From Sphingomonas bisphenolicum (GTDB lineage: Bacteria > Pseudomonadota > Alphaproteobacteria > Sphingomonadales > Sphingomonadaceae): 64,000 nt of DNA. Below, in pieces: positions 25,157-34,055 of the stretch (position 1 is the first letter of the stretch; each line of letters starts with the position of its first letter). The position numbers and the translations under genes are program-made. Under the pieces are notes generated by a model. The model saw only the letters and a program-made list of their open reading frames with translations. It did not search any database and was not told the origin of the DNA. The DNA lies in the NCBI RefSeq assembly GCF_024349785.1, contig NZ_AP018817.1, positions 1,457,501 through 1,521,500 of the forward strand, in the 5' to 3' direction.

Positions 25157-26278
25157 ATGGACGCCAAAACACCCCCGCCACCCGTCACGCCCGCCCCGGT
25201 GCCGCCGCTGCATGTCTCGCCCCGCATCGAGGACGGATTTTTCCTGGGTGTCGTGCTGGTCGTGTCCATCGCGTTCGCGCTGGTGATCGAGCCTTTCTTC
25301 GCCGCCGTGCTGTGGGGCGTGATCGCCGCGATCCTGTTCGCGCCGCTCAACCGGCAGATATTGTCGGCCATTCCCACGCATCGCAATGGCGCGGCGCTCA
25401 TCACCCTGTTCCTGATCCTGGGGGTGGTGATCGTCCCCGCCTTCGTGCTGGGCGCGGCGCTGTTGCAGGAAGGCGCCTATTTCTATGCCAAGATCCAGTC
25501 GGGCGAGATTAATTTCGTGCGGCTGTTCGGGCAGGTGTTGGCGGCGGTGCCCGATTGGGCGACGCCCTATCTGCGGCGGCTGGGCCTGACCAATTTCTAT
25601 GCGGCGCAGGATATGGTGACCAAGGGCGTCACCAGCAGTTTCCGCACGCTGGCGGCGCAGGCGTTCCAGATCGGGCAGAGCGCGTTCAGCTTCTTCGTGG
25701 CGCTGGGCGTCATGTTGTACCTGACCTATTTCCTGTTGCGCGACGGGGAAATGCTGTCGCAGCGCATCGCGGCGGCCGCGCCGCTGCGGGCCAGCCAGCG
25801 GCAGGCGCTGATCGAACAGTTCGTGATCGTCATCCGCGCCACGATCAAGGGCAGCATCGTCGTCGCCATCGTGCAGGGCTTGATCGGGGGCATCGTCTTC
25901 TGGGCCTTGGGCATACAGGGCGCGCTGCTGTGGGGGGTGTTGATGGGCGCTTTCTCCCTGCTGCCCGCGGTCGGCACCGCCATCGTCTGGGTGCCGGTGG
26001 CGATCTACCTGTTCGCGACCGGGGCGATGTGGCAGGGGGGCGTGCTGGTGGTGTGCGGCGCATTGGTCATCGGGTCGGTCGACAATGTGCTGCGCCCGAT
26101 CCTGGTGGGGCGCGAGACGCGGATTCCCGACTATGTCGTACTGATATCGACGCTCGGTGGGCTGGAGATGTTCGGCTTCAACGGCATCGTCATCGGCCCG
26201 GTGATCGCGGCCCTGTTCATCGCGACCTGGGATATCTTCACGCGGATGCGGAGCGCGGCGGAGGCGGTGGAGGGATAG
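25157..26278 (+). CDS. AI-2E family transporter (PerM/YdiK type)
   Basis: A 373-residue polytopic inner-membrane protein. Family features are the paired N-terminal helices (FFLGVVLVVSIAFALVIEPF), a soluble helical middle region and the conserved C-terminal block GVLMGAFSLLPAVGTAIVW, VLRPILVG and GGLEMFGFNGIVIGPVIAAL. Members export diverse substrates; only a few act on autoinducer-2, so the family name is not a function. The ATG at 25157 has GAAGGG upstream; an in-frame ATG at 25121 is an alternative. Divergent from the methyltransferase gene. Confidence 0.88.
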   Translation: MDAKTPPPPVTPAPVPPLHVSPRIEDGFFLGVVLVVSIAFALVIEPFFAAVLWGVIAAILFAPLNRQILSAIPTHRNGAALITLFLILGVVIVPAFVLGAALLQEGAYFYAKIQSGEINFVRLFGQVLAAVPDWATPYLRRLGLTNFYAAQDMVTKGVTSSFRTLAAQAFQIGQSAFSFFVALGVMLYLTYFLLRDGEMLSQRIAAAAPLRASQRQALIEQFVIVIRATIKGSIVVAIVQGLIGGIVFWALGIQGALLWGVLMGAFSLLPAVGTAIVWVPVAIYLFATGAMWQGGVLVVCGALVIGSVDNVLRPILVGRETRIPDYVVLISTLGGLEMFGFNGIVIGPVIAALFIATWDIFTRMRSAAEAVEG

Positions 26279-26517
26279 CGATGGCGCCCCTCGCCGAAGT
26301 TCACACCGTTGTCGGGTGAATCGGGCAATAGTGCCGGTAAAGCCACGGGGAAGTAAGGCTGGGGCCATGGCGACGCCATGGTTGCGTAACGGGTGGGTCA
26401 CGGCGACGCGCCAGTGACGCGGCGCGTGCGCGACAGGTGCGCGGTGGCGGCGGTTGGGCAGGGGGCGTGGCGGGACTGGTTCATCTTTCAGGATAGACCA
26501 GAGAAAATCCTACATTG

Positions 26518-26555
26518 GAAGGGGTTTGGGGAAGGGGTTTGGGGAAGGGGTTTGG
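26518..26555 (+). repeat. Tandem 13-nt G-rich repeat forming a G-quadruplex motif
   Basis: The unit GGAAGGGGTTTGG occurs three times in tandem. It gives five runs of GGGG (26521-24, 26528-31, 26534-37, 26541-44, 26547-50) separated by loops of only 2 or 3 nt (TTT, AA, TTT, AA). This exceeds the usual requirement for a parallel intramolecular G-quadruplex on the plus strand. Confidence 0.85.
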
Positions 26556-26604
26556 CCGGGGGCGCTTCGGCGTCACGGTTGCACGCTCGCTGCGCATGCC
26601 GCCC

Positions 26605-26635
26605 ACCCCTAACCCCTTCCTTGAAAGGGACGGGG
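26605..26635. repeat. Partial inverted counterpart of the G-rich repeat, hairpin-forming
   Basis: CCCCTAACCCCTTCC at 26606-26620 is the reverse complement of the G-rich unit at 26518-26555 except for one base (GGTTAGGGG against GGTTTGGGG). It is followed by AAGGGACGGGG, with which CCCCTTCCTT can form a short imperfect hairpin. Together the two sites make a 120-nt inverted structure. Confidence 0.6.
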
Positions 26636-26662
26636 ATGTCTTGGAGCGACCAGAAGCGGAAG

Positions 26663-26690
26663 TTGACGTCTGGCTCAGACAACATAAGAT
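26663..26690 (+). promoter_or_regulatory. Promoter of the OmpA-domain gene
   Basis: TTGACG at 26663-26668 and TAAGAT at 26685-26690 are separated by 16 nt. The expected transcription start at about 26697 falls on the second ATG of the double ATG (26694/26697), so the message could be leaderless. Confidence 0.55.
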
Positions 26691-26693
26691 TTT

Positions 26694-27098
26694 ATGATGA
26701 TTAGACAGATTCTGTTCGTCGCGACAGTCGCCATATTTTCGCCCGCGCCAGCCTCGGCTTTGACATGCGCGCCGGGGCCATGGATCGTGTTTTTCGATGA
26801 AAATGCAGCATATGCCGATAGAAACGCACGGGATGTGCTTAACGATGTAAGCCGAGCAATTGGCAGTTGTGGCTCGCCTCGGGTAATGCTGGAGGGGCAC
26901 ACAGATACTCAAGAAAATAGACGATTAGCGTTTGACCGGTTGGACATGGTTCGCTCCTATCTTGAAGCGCATGGAATGCCGCATCGATCAATTACTGTTC
27001 GATCTTTCGGTTCTCGTCATCCGCGCATCGCTCGGAAAGATGATATGACTGAACGACAAAATCGTCGCGTTGAAATATATTTTGCGCCCCTGATGTAA
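26694..27098 (+). CDS. Small secreted OmpA/MotB C-terminal-domain protein
   Basis: A 134-residue protein with a Sec signal (ILFVATVAIFSPAPASA) followed by a single OmpA-like peptidoglycan-associating domain: VMLEGHTDTQENRRLAFDRLDMVRSYL and ERQNRRVEIYF. The conserved Asp and Arg that bind diaminopimelate (HTDT and NRRVEI) are present. It lacks a beta-barrel or lipobox, so it would be a free periplasmic peptidoglycan-binding protein. The gene is visibly richer in A and T than its neighbours and has no upstream SD, pointing to possible transfer. ATG 26697 is an equally possible start. Confidence 0.85.
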   Translation: MMIRQILFVATVAIFSPAPASALTCAPGPWIVFFDENAAYADRNARDVLNDVSRAIGSCGSPRVMLEGHTDTQENRRLAFDRLDMVRSYLEAHGMPHRSITVRSFGSRHPRIARKDDMTERQNRRVEIYFAPLM

Positions 27099-27154
27099 AG
27101 CTCGACCCAAAATGCGGTAGGCCCGTTTTCCACCCATGACGAACAACCGCAGCC

Positions 27155-27427
27155 TCACTCCTCGCCGAACTTGTCCTCGACCAGGCCGACCAGCTTGCCC
27201 AGCGAATCGGCGGCTTCGGGACCGGTGGCCTTGATTATGATGCTGTCTCCCATGGCGGCGCCCAGCATCATCAGGCCCATGATCGACGTGCCGGTGACAT
27301 GGTTGCCGTCCTTGCTCACCAGGATGTCGGCAGGCAGGCCGCTGGCCAGGGTCACGAATTTGGCGCTGGCGCGGGCGTGGAGGCCGCGCTTGTTGCTGAT
27401 ACGGACTTCCTGGCTGATTTCATTCAT
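27155..27427 (-). CDS. ptsH: HPr-type phosphocarrier of the nitrogen-related PTS
   Basis: A 90-residue phosphocarrier that takes phosphate from enzyme I (PtsP) and passes it to EIIA. The active-site His is H17 in RGLHARASAKF, and the regulatory serine is S48 in TSIMGLMMLGA, the target of HprK. Because no sugar permease gene is in the window and the neighbours are regulatory, this is best viewed as the NPr/HPr of a PTS that signals and does not transport. It overlaps manX by 4 nt. Confidence 0.95.
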   Translation of the reverse strand: MNEISQEVRISNKRGLHARASAKFVTLASGLPADILVSKDGNHVTGTSIMGLMMLGAAMGDSIIIKATGPEAADSLGKLVGLVEDKFGEE

Positions 27428-27828
27428 GTGGTGCTGCCCAACAGTTCCGACGCGACGCTGATATATTTCTGCCCGGCTTCGCGCGCGGCGGCAACAGCGG
27501 CGCGCACGTCCATCACCTTGCGCGCACTTTCCAGGCGGATGAGCATGGGCAGGTTGATGCCCGCGATCACCTCGATCTCGCCGGCTTTCAGCAGCGAGAT
27601 GGCGAGGTTGGAGGGGGTGCCGCCGAACAGGTCGGTCAGCAGGATCACGCCCGATCCGTCATTGACGCGGGCGACCGCCGTCGCGATGTCCGCGCGGCGC
27701 AGTTCCATGTCGTCTTCCGGCCCGATGCAGATCGTTTCGATCTGCTGCTGGGGGCCGACAACATGTTCCATGGCCACGACAAATTCGGTCGCCAGCGACC
27801 CATGGGTGACGAGTACGAGTCCAATCAT
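27424..27828 (-). CDS. manX: PTS system EIIA component, mannose family (ManX-like)
   Basis: A 134-residue EIIA-Man domain. The phospho-acceptor His is H9 (GLVLVTHGSLA), and the fold signature LLTDLFGGTPSN is present. Only the IIA domain is encoded; no IIB, IIC or IID is adjacent, so it is likely a regulatory phosphoprotein, as in other alphaproteobacteria where this protein works with HPr and HprK. The start at 27828 is the first that gives the family N-terminus; the frame extends back into rapZ territory. It lies 22 nt after rapZ. Confidence 0.93.
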   Translation of the reverse strand: MIGLVLVTHGSLATEFVVAMEHVVGPQQQIETICIGPEDDMELRRADIATAVARVNDGSGVILLTDLFGGTPSNLAISLLKAGEIEVIAGINLPMLIRLESARKVMDVRAAVAAAREAGQKYISVASELLGSTT

Positions 27829-27850
27829 GTGCTTCTGCGGCCCACCTGCT

Positions 27851-28783
27851 TCATGATATTGCTTTCGGGCCTCCCGGACGGCGCTTCTCCAGACTATCCT
27901 GGGGCGTCGATTCAATATTGCGGTGCAAGACCGTGGGCGAAAAGCCCGCATCTTGCAAGTAGTTCGCGACGCGCTCTGCCACATGGACCGAACGATGCTT
28001 GCCCCCGGTACAGCCGAAGGCCACGGTAATATAGGCCTTTCCGCCTTCCGAATAGCGCGGCAGCAGGGTGGCGAGCAGGTCCTCGATCTTGCCGACCGCT
28101 TCCTCATAGGCGGGATCTTCGCGGATATAGGCGGCGACCTCCGGGTCCAGCCCGGTCCGTGGGCGCAGGCTGGCGTCCCAGTGCGGATTGCGCAGGAAGC
28201 GCATGTCGAACATCAGGTCGGCATTGCGGGGCACGCCGCGCGAAAAGCCGAAGGAGAGGATGGTCAGCACCGGGTCGGACAGGCGTTCGCGGGAAAAACG
28301 GCTGCGAATTTCCTGTTGCAGGGAATTGCTGGTGAAGCCGGTGGTGTCGATGACCTGGGTCGCCCAGCGGCGCAGCGGTTCGGTCAGTTCGCGTTCGCGG
28401 GCGATGCCGTCGGCGGCCGGGCGGTCGAGCGCGAGCGGGTGGCGGCGGCGCGTCTCGGCGAAGCGGCGTTCCAGTTCTGTGCCGGAGCAATCGAGGAACA
28501 GGGTTTCGATGTCATGGCCATGGCGTTCGCGCATCGCCTTGATCCGCTGGACGATGGCGTTGGCGTCGAAATCGCGGGTGCGCGCGTCGATGCCCAGCGC
28601 CAGCGGCCGCTCGTCCGCACCGGCATGGCCCGCGGGCAGGGGCGTGTCGAGCAGCCGGTCGAGCAGGACGAGGGGTAGGTTGTCCACTACCTCCCAGCCC
28701 ATATCCTCCAGCGTCTTGAGCGCGGTGGTCTTGCCCGCGCCCGACAGGCCGGACAGCAGGAGGATGGTCTTGGGCTGGGTCAT
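27851..28783 (-). CDS. rapZ: RNase adapter protein RapZ / nucleotide-binding YvcJ family
   Basis: A 310-residue protein with an N-terminal P-loop kinase-like domain (LLSGLSGAGKTTALKTLEDMG in parts) and a C-terminal RNA/metabolite-binding domain (SFGFSRGVP, DMRFLRNPHW, GCTGGKHRSVHVAE). In E. coli RapZ recruits RNase E to small RNAs controlling amino-sugar synthesis; in alphaproteobacteria its role is less clear, but it is commonly encoded with PTS-Ntr genes, as here. It overlaps hprK by 4 nt. Confidence 0.95.
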   Translation of the reverse strand: MTQPKTILLLSGLSGAGKTTALKTLEDMGWEVVDNLPLVLLDRLLDTPLPAGHAGADERPLALGIDARTRDFDANAIVQRIKAMRERHGHDIETLFLDCSGTELERRFAETRRRHPLALDRPAADGIARERELTEPLRRWATQVIDTTGFTSNSLQQEIRSRFSRERLSDPVLTILSFGFSRGVPRNADLMFDMRFLRNPHWDASLRPRTGLDPEVAAYIREDPAYEEAVGKIEDLLATLLPRYSEGGKAYITVAFGCTGGKHRSVHVAERVANYLQDAGFSPTVLHRNIESTPQDSLEKRRPGGPKAIS

Positions 28784-29229
28784 GGCGCCGCCGCATCCTT
28801 CAGCCCCAGCGCCTTGAACGCCAGTTCGACCTTGATCGGGGCGGAGGCTTCGAACGGGGCGATCTTCACCACCGGCACATCGATACCCGCGACGGTGCGA
28901 TGGACCGGTTCCAGCGGCATCCGGTCGACCGGGTCGAACAGGTCGGCGATCAGGGCGACCGGCGCGTCGGACAGCGCGGCCATCGCGACGATGCCGATGC
29001 CGCGTACCTCCATCTTGCCCCGGATCGTGTCCGGCGCGGTGGCGATGAGGCGCCCGTCGACGCGTTTCACCAGCGTATAATCGTCGCTGACCAGCACGGC
29101 GCCACGGTCGATCAGGCGCAGGGCCAGGTCGGACTTGCCGCTGCCGCTTGGCCCGCGCAGCAATATGACGCGGCCATCAATGGCCACGCTCGTTGCGTGG
29201 AGCGTTTCTGATGAAAGTGCGCGCGCCAT
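28780..29229 (-). CDS. hprK: HPr kinase/phosphorylase, short alphaproteobacterial type
   Basis: A 149-residue protein corresponding only to the catalytic C-terminal domain of HprK. The P-loop is GPSGSGKS at residues 26-33 and the family signature is KMEVRGIGIVAM. The N-terminal domain of Gram-positive HprK (about 130 residues) is absent, as usual in alphaproteobacteria. It would phosphorylate the regulatory Ser of HPr (S48) in an ATP-dependent way. It lies between chvG and rapZ, linking envelope sensing and the PTS. Confidence 0.93.
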   Translation of the reverse strand: MARALSSETLHATSVAIDGRVILLRGPSGSGKSDLALRLIDRGAVLVSDDYTLVKRVDGRLIATAPDTIRGKMEVRGIGIVAMAALSDAPVALIADLFDPVDRMPLEPVHRTVAGIDVPVVKIAPFEASAPIKVELAFKALGLKDAAAP

Positions 29230-29293
29230 ATCCCCGACCTCCTTCTAGCCTGAGTCGGCGATGATGGGAATGCCGTTGCCGCCGCCTTTCGTC

Positions 29294-30895
29294 CTATTCC
29301 GAAACGATGCCGGGATCGCGCTCCACCGCCATCGGCAGGCGCAGGATGAAGCGGGCGCCGCTCTGGGCATCCTCGCGGTCGCCGATGCCGATCTTGCCCT
29401 GATGCCCTTCGATGATCGAGCGGGCGATGGCGAGGCCCAGGCCCGAATGCTTGCCGAACGCTTCCCCTTCCGGCCGGACGCTGTGGAAGCGCCGGAAAAT
29501 ATGTTCGCGCTCGGACGGCGGGACGCCCGGCCCTTCATCCTCGACGCTGACCAGCACTTCATGATCGGCGACGGTGGCGATGATCTGGACCAGGCCGTCG
29601 TCGGGGGAGAAGGACACGGCATTGTCAATCAGATTGTCGAGCACGCGGATCAGCCGGCCTTCCTCGCCTAGCACCACGGCGACATCCTTGCGCGGGCGGG
29701 CAAAGGCGAGGCGGATGCCGCGCGGCACGCCGCGCGCTTCGCGGGCGATCACCATGCGTTCGATAAGCAGGCCAAGGTCGATCGGCTCGAAGCGGGTGCG
29801 CGACAATTCGGCATCGACGCGCGAGGCTTCGGCGATGTCGGTGACGAGGCGATCGAGCCGGCGGACATCATCCTGCGCGATTTCCATCAACTGGTCGCGC
29901 AGGTCGGGCCGGTCCGCCCCGACCCGGTCGAGCGCGTCGAGGGCGGAGCGCAGCGAGGCGATCGGGTTCTTGAGTTCATGACTGACATCGGCGGCGAAGG
30001 CGTCGGTCGCGTCGATCCGCTGGCGCAGCGCATGGCTCATGTCGGACAGGGCGCGGGCGAGCATCCCGATCTCGTCGCGCCGTTCGGGCAGGCGCGGCAC
30101 GGTCACTTCGCGCGCCCGGCCGAGGCGGACACGGACGGCGGCGCGGGCGAGGCGCTGGAGCGGGCGGACGATGGTGCGCGCCAGGAACAGCGAGAGCAGC
30201 ACCGAGGCGAGCGCCGCGACGGCCAGCACCATGCCCAGGCGCAGCCGTTCGGCGCGCACGATGCGGGTGATGTCGCGGGCGTTTTCGGTCGCCAGCAGCG
30301 CCGTGCCGTCGCGCACCTGCGTCGCGGCCGAAATCATGAAGGTGCGGTCGGGGGCGTAGCGGTTCATCGCCTGCGGCTGGCCGGTCTTGCGGGCCAGCAG
30401 CAGTTCGGGCCAGGCCTCGGCGCGGTCGACCGTGGGCTCGATGAAATCGGGCGGGCGGTCGGCCGACACGATCCGGTCCACCGCCTTGTCGAGGAAACGG
30501 GCGACATGGCGCTGCCATTCCTCTTCGGACGGCAGGCGCAGGCGGTAGCGCGGCGCATCCATGGTGAAGCTGTCGGCAATCAGGCCACCGCCGGCCGCAT
30601 AGCGGCGCACCCGGTCGCCGGTCTGGCGCGAATAGGCGGCGATCAGCGCATCATGCCGATCGGCAGGGGCGTTTTCGAGGCCGATAGCGAGCAGCTTCAA
30701 TTCGCGCGCGGATTGTTCCAGCCGGGCATCGACGATGCGCGTGCGATAGCTGTCGAGATAGAAGAAGCCCCCCGCCAGCAGCGCCAGCGCGAAGACGTTG
30801 ACGGCCAGGATGCGCGGGGTGAGGCTGATCCGGCCGGACCAGCGCAACCCGGCATCGCTGCCGTCACTCCTCCGAGAAACGATATCCGGCGCCAT
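29294..30895 (-). CDS. chvG: Sensor histidine kinase ChvG
   Basis: A 533-residue membrane kinase that phosphorylates ChvI in response to envelope or pH stress. TM1 is at about residues 28-48 and TM2 at 221-240, flanking a periplasmic sensor of roughly 170 residues; a HAMP domain follows ([16 protein letters not shown]). The phospho-acceptor is H306 in [14 protein letters not shown], and the ATPase boxes are [23 protein letters not shown] and [14 protein letters not shown]. The start at 30895 overlaps the chvI end by 32 nt, indicating coupling. Confidence 0.93.
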   Translation of the reverse strand: MAPDIVSRRSDGSDAGLRWSGRISLTPRILAVNVFALALLAGGFFYLDSYRTRIVDARLEQSARELKLLAIGLENAPADRHDALIAAYSRQTGDRVRRYAAGGGLIADSFTMDAPRYRLRLPSEEEWQRHVARFLDKAVDRIVSADRPPDFIEPTVDRAEAWPELLLARKTGQPQAMNRYAPDRTFMISAATQVRDGTALLATENARDITRIVRAERLRLGMVLAVAALASVLLSLFLARTIVRPLQRLARAAVRVRLGRAREVTVPRLPERRDEIGMLARALSDMSHALRQRIDATDAFAADVSHELKNPIASLRSALDALDRVGADRPDLRDQLMEIAQDDVRRLDRLVTDIAEASRVDAELSRTRFEPIDLGLLIERMVIAREARGVPRGIRLAFARPRKDVAVVLGEEGRLIRVLDNLIDNAVSFSPDDGLVQIIATVADHEVLVSVEDEGPGVPPSEREHIFRRFHSVRPEGEAFGKHSGLGLAIARSIIEGHQGKIGIGDREDAQSGARFILRLPMAVERDPGIVSE

Positions 30896-31568
30896 AGAGG
30901 GTGTCGATTGCATTGAAGTCGGAGTCCACCTCGCGGAATTTGCGCCGCAGCCGCTTGATATGGCTGTCGATCGTGCGGTCGTCGACATAGACGTCGTCCT
31001 GATAGGCGGCGTCCATCAACTGGTTGCGGTTCTTGACCACGCCGGGGCGCTGCGCAAGGGTTTCCAGAATAAGGAATTCGGTGACGGTCAGCGTGACGTC
31101 CTGGCCGTTCCACTTCACCCGATGGCGCGCCGGGTCCATTTCCAGCCGGCCGCGTATGATCGGGTCGGCGACCGGCTCGTCCGGTGCGTCGGGCGTCTTG
31201 CTGACTTCGGCGCGGCGCAGGATGGCGCGGATGCGCGCCAGCAGCAGCCGCTGGGAAAAGGGCTTGGCGATATAATCGTCCGCGCCCATGGCGAGGCCCA
31301 GCGCTTCGTCCAGCTCATCCGCCTTGGACGTCAGAAAGATGACCGGCATCTGGCTCTTTTCGCGCAGGCGGCGGAGCAGCTCCAGCCCGTCCATGCGCGG
31401 CATCTTGATGTCGAAGACGGCGAGGTCGGCCGGGTTGTCCAGCAGCGCCTTGAGCGCGCTTTCGGGATCGGAATAGATGCGCGTGAGAAAGCCTTCGGTC
31501 TGCAGCGCGATCGACACCGATGTCAGGATATTCTTGTCGTCATCCACCAGGGCGATGGTTGCGGTCAT
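30864..31568 (-). CDS. chvI: Response regulator ChvI (OmpR family)
   Basis: A 234-residue DNA-binding response regulator. Receiver: DDD at residues 9-11, phospho-acceptor D53 ([11 protein letters not shown]), switch Thr in FLTSKA and Lys in IAKPFS. The C-terminal winged helix contains [17 protein letters not shown] and [16 protein letters not shown]. The gene leads the minus-strand operon chvI-chvG-hprK-rapZ-manX-ptsH and is divergent from pckA, an order conserved in many alphaproteobacteria. The ATG at 31568 is chosen; an in-frame ATG at 31580 is possible. Confidence 0.95.
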   Translation of the reverse strand: MTATIALVDDDKNILTSVSIALQTEGFLTRIYSDPESALKALLDNPADLAVFDIKMPRMDGLELLRRLREKSQMPVIFLTSKADELDEALGLAMGADDYIAKPFSQRLLLARIRAILRRAEVSKTPDAPDEPVADPIIRGRLEMDPARHRVKWNGQDVTLTVTEFLILETLAQRPGVVKNRNQLMDAAYQDDVYVDDRTIDSHIKRLRRKFREVDSDFNAIDTLYGAGYRFSEE

Positions 31569-31702
31569 GCGGTGTCCCATGGTCGTGGAAGGGGGATATG
31601 GGCCAGCGTTAGACCAAGGCGTTGCGCGTCGCAAGAAAGGCGCGCAGGATGGTCCTGCGCCACAAGCGTCGATATTCGGGACAAATGGCTGCGCGCGGGG
31701 AT

Positions 31703-31731
31703 TTGACGCTTTCCCCGCAAAGCCCTATGCC
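31703..31731 (+). promoter_or_regulatory. Putative pckA promoter
   Basis: TTGACG at 31703-31708 and TATGCC at 31726-31731 are spaced by 17 nt on the plus strand, about 115 nt before the pckA start. The region (31569-31845) is shared with the divergent chvI gene, so ChvI control of pckA is possible but no ChvI box was identified. Confidence 0.5.
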
Positions 31732-31845
31732 TTTGATTGTCAGCAGCAAGGGACGCCGTGCCATACAAGCGGCGCCCAAGGGGCGGATCGGTCGCAAGCA
31801 TGACGAATGACGCGACGCGAGCACAACATATTCAGGAGCAAAGGC

Positions 31846-33447
31846 GTGCAGGCCAAATCCTCAATCACCCTGGCCGACCAGGGCATCAAGACCAACGCCA
31901 CCCAATATTGGAATCTGGGCACTGCGCCGCTGGTCGAAGCAGCGGTCCGCAACGGCGAGGGCATATTGTCCAAGGACGGCCCGCTGGTCGTCAAGACCGG
32001 CAAGCATACCGGCCGCAGCGCCAAGGACAAGTTCATCGTCCGGGACGCCGAAACCGAATCGACCGTCTGGTGGGGCGACACCAATCGCGGCATGACGCCC
32101 GACCATTTCGCGGCGCTGAAGGCGGATTTCTTGCATGCGCTGGGCGAGAAGGACACGCTCTATGTCGCCGACCTGTTCGGCGGATCGCAGCCCGAACATC
32201 GCGTCAATGTGCGCGTCATCAACGAGCGGGCCTGGCACAACCTGTTCATCCGCACGCTGCTGGTGCGGCCCACCGCCGATGAACTGACGGGCTTCGCGCC
32301 CGAATATACGATCATCGACCTGCCGACCTTCAAGGCTGATCCGGCGCGTCATGGCTGCCGCAGCGAAACCGTGGTCGCGGTCAATTTCACCGAGAAGCTG
32401 ATCCTGATCGGCGGCACCGCCTATGCCGGCGAGATGAAGAAGTCGGTCTTCGGCATCCTCAACTATCTGCTGCCGACCAAGGGCGTGATGCCGATGCATT
32501 GTTCCGCCAACATCGGCGCGAACGGCGACACGGCGGTCTTCTTCGGCCTGTCCGGCACCGGCAAGACGACGCTGTCGGCCGACGCCAGCCGCACGCTGAT
32601 CGGCGATGACGAGCATGGCTGGTCGGACACGGCGGTCTTCAATTTCGAGGGCGGCTGCTATGCCAAGATGATCAACCTGTCGGCCGAGGCCGAGCCGGAA
32701 ATCTTCGCCACCACCAAGCGCTTCGGCACGGTGCTGGAAAATGTCGTGATCGACGAGGAGACTCGCGAGATCGACCTGGACGACAACAGCCTGGCCGAGA
32801 ATAGCCGCGGTTCCTACCCGATCGACTTCATCCCGAACACGTCGGAAAAGAATCTGGGTCCGGTGCCCAAGACCATCATCTTCCTGACCGCCGATGCTTA
32901 TGGCGTGCTGCCGCCGATCGCCCGGCTGACTCCGGAACAGGCGATGTATCACTTCCTGTCCGGCTACACCGCGCGCGTCGCGGGGACAGAAATTGGCGTG
33001 ACCGAGCCGACCGCGACCTTCTCGACCTGCTTCGGTGCGCCGTTCATGCCGCGTCATCCGTCGGTCTACGGCAATCTGCTGAAAGAGCGGATCAACAAGG
33101 GCGGCGTCACCTGCTGGCTGGTCAATACCGGCTGGGCGGGCGGCAAGGCGACGATGCCGGGGATCAAGCGGATGCCGATCAAGGTGACGCGCGCGCTGCT
33201 GAACGCGGCGCTGGACGGCAGCCTGAACCAGGCCGAATTCCGCACCGATCCCAATTTCGGCTTCGACGTGCCGGTGGCGGTCAATGGCGTGGAGCCGACC
33301 ATCCTCGACCCGCGCGCCATGTGGGCGGACAAGGATGGCTATGACGCGACGGCGGCGACGCTGGTCAAGGCGTTCGTGGATAATTTCGCCCAGTTCGTGG
33401 ACCATGTCGACGATGGCGTGCGCGGTGCGGCGCTGGTCGCCGCCTGA
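31846..33447 (+). CDS. pckA: Phosphoenolpyruvate carboxykinase (ATP)
   Basis: The first enzyme of gluconeogenesis: oxaloacetate + ATP to phosphoenolpyruvate + CO2 + ADP. The 533-residue product has the kinase-1a P-loop [13 protein letters not shown] near residue 237, the oxaloacetate-binding RSAKDKFIV region and the metal-binding [10 protein letters not shown]. The GTG at 31846, with AGGAG 8-9 nt upstream, gives a normal N-terminus ([13 protein letters not shown]); the frame continues back to an ATG at 31807 lacking an SD. It produces PEP, the phosphate source for PtsP and the adjacent regulatory PTS. Confidence 0.97.
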   Translation: MQAKSSITLADQGIKTNATQYWNLGTAPLVEAAVRNGEGILSKDGPLVVKTGKHTGRSAKDKFIVRDAETESTVWWGDTNRGMTPDHFAALKADFLHALGEKDTLYVADLFGGSQPEHRVNVRVINERAWHNLFIRTLLVRPTADELTGFAPEYTIIDLPTFKADPARHGCRSETVVAVNFTEKLILIGGTAYAGEMKKSVFGILNYLLPTKGVMPMHCSANIGANGDTAVFFGLSGTGKTTLSADASRTLIGDDEHGWSDTAVFNFEGGCYAKMINLSAEAEPEIFATTKRFGTVLENVVIDEETREIDLDDNSLAENSRGSYPIDFIPNTSEKNLGPVPKTIIFLTADAYGVLPPIARLTPEQAMYHFLSGYTARVAGTEIGVTEPTATFSTCFGAPFMPRHPSVYGNLLKERINKGGVTCWLVNTGWAGGKATMPGIKRMPIKVTRALLNAALDGSLNQAEFRTDPNFGFDVPVAVNGVEPTILDPRAMWADKDGYDATAATLVKAFVDNFAQFVDHVDDGVRGAALVAA

Positions 33448-33470
33448 TCCGAAGCGACTACGTGCAGAAA

Positions 33471-33500
33471 GAGAGCCGGAGGGGCGACCCTCCGGCTCTT
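33471..33500 (+). terminator. Terminator of pckA
   Basis: GAGCCGGAGGG at 33471-33481 is the exact complement of CCCTCCGGCTC at 33486-33496, with a 4-nt loop, followed by TTTT. Confidence 0.9.
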
Positions 33501-33565
33501 TTGCTTTTGGGCGGACGTGGGTGGTGCTATGCTGGACCCCAATCTTTTTGCGGGAGTGCAAGGGC

Positions 33566-33877
33566 ATGTTCGAGGATATGATCGGGAAGTTCGGCGGGCT
33601 GGAAGCGATCGCGGCGCAGATCGGCGTGACGCCAGAGCAGATGCAGGGCCTGATGAGCGAGATCAGCGCCAAGATCGGATCGGGCGAAACCAGCGTGACG
33701 GCGCTCGCGGAAACGGCGGCCGAACATGGCGTGTCGGCGGACAAGTTGCAGGCGTTGCTGGGCGCGTTCGGCGGTCCGGAAGCGATATTGGGCAAGCTGG
33801 GCGGCATGTTCGACCGCGACGGCGACGGCAATCCGCTCAACGAACTGGGCGGTATCGCCAAGGGCCTGTTCGGCTGA
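33566..33877 (+). CDS. Small hypothetical protein with EF-hand-like loop
   Basis: A 103-residue acidic, helical protein (MFEDMIGKFGGLEAIAAQIG opening). It carries two degenerate internal repeats based on helical pieces rich in Ala, Gly and Glu, and DRDGDGNPLNE near the C-terminus, which matches the first six ligands of an EF-hand or dockerin-type calcium loop but lacks the Glu at position 12. No membrane segment or signal. AAGGG precedes the ATG. It stands between the pckA terminator and the reductase gene. Confidence 0.65.
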   Translation: MFEDMIGKFGGLEAIAAQIGVTPEQMQGLMSEISAKIGSGETSVTALAETAAEHGVSADKLQALLGAFGGPEAILGKLGGMFDRDGDGNPLNELGGIAKGLFG

Positions 33878-34055
33878 CGTTCGGCTTTGGGGCGCCTGCA
33901 AAAGCGCGCCCTTGCCGGTAGCAGGTTTATGGCCCCCAAGTTTTTTTGGCCTTGCCTTCACGCGGCGGAGGGGCCATTCGCGGACCTCGATATTATTGCG
34001 AACGATCCGCAAAAAGTGTCGCCCGTTGCGACGCTTTGCGCACTGCGAGGATAAG

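Larger units (their letters stand above)
26279..26693. other. Repeat-rich intergenic region before the OmpA-domain gene
   Basis: This 415-nt gap contains a G-quadruplex-forming tandem repeat (26521-26550), a pyrimidine/purine hairpin (26613-26635) whose arms mirror that repeat, and a good promoter (26663-26690). The first 200 nt show nothing recognisable. Short overlapping frames across the repeats look like chance. Confidence 0.6.

Noticed and set aside
25157-26278. Calling this a quorum-sensing AI-2 exporter
   Set aside because: The AI-2E family name is historical; most members have no demonstrated AI-2 activity and no luxS or Lsr genes are nearby.
31861-33939. Minus-strand frame of 692 codons opposite pckA
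   Set aside because: pckA is unmistakable on the plus strand; the antisense translation shows no domain.
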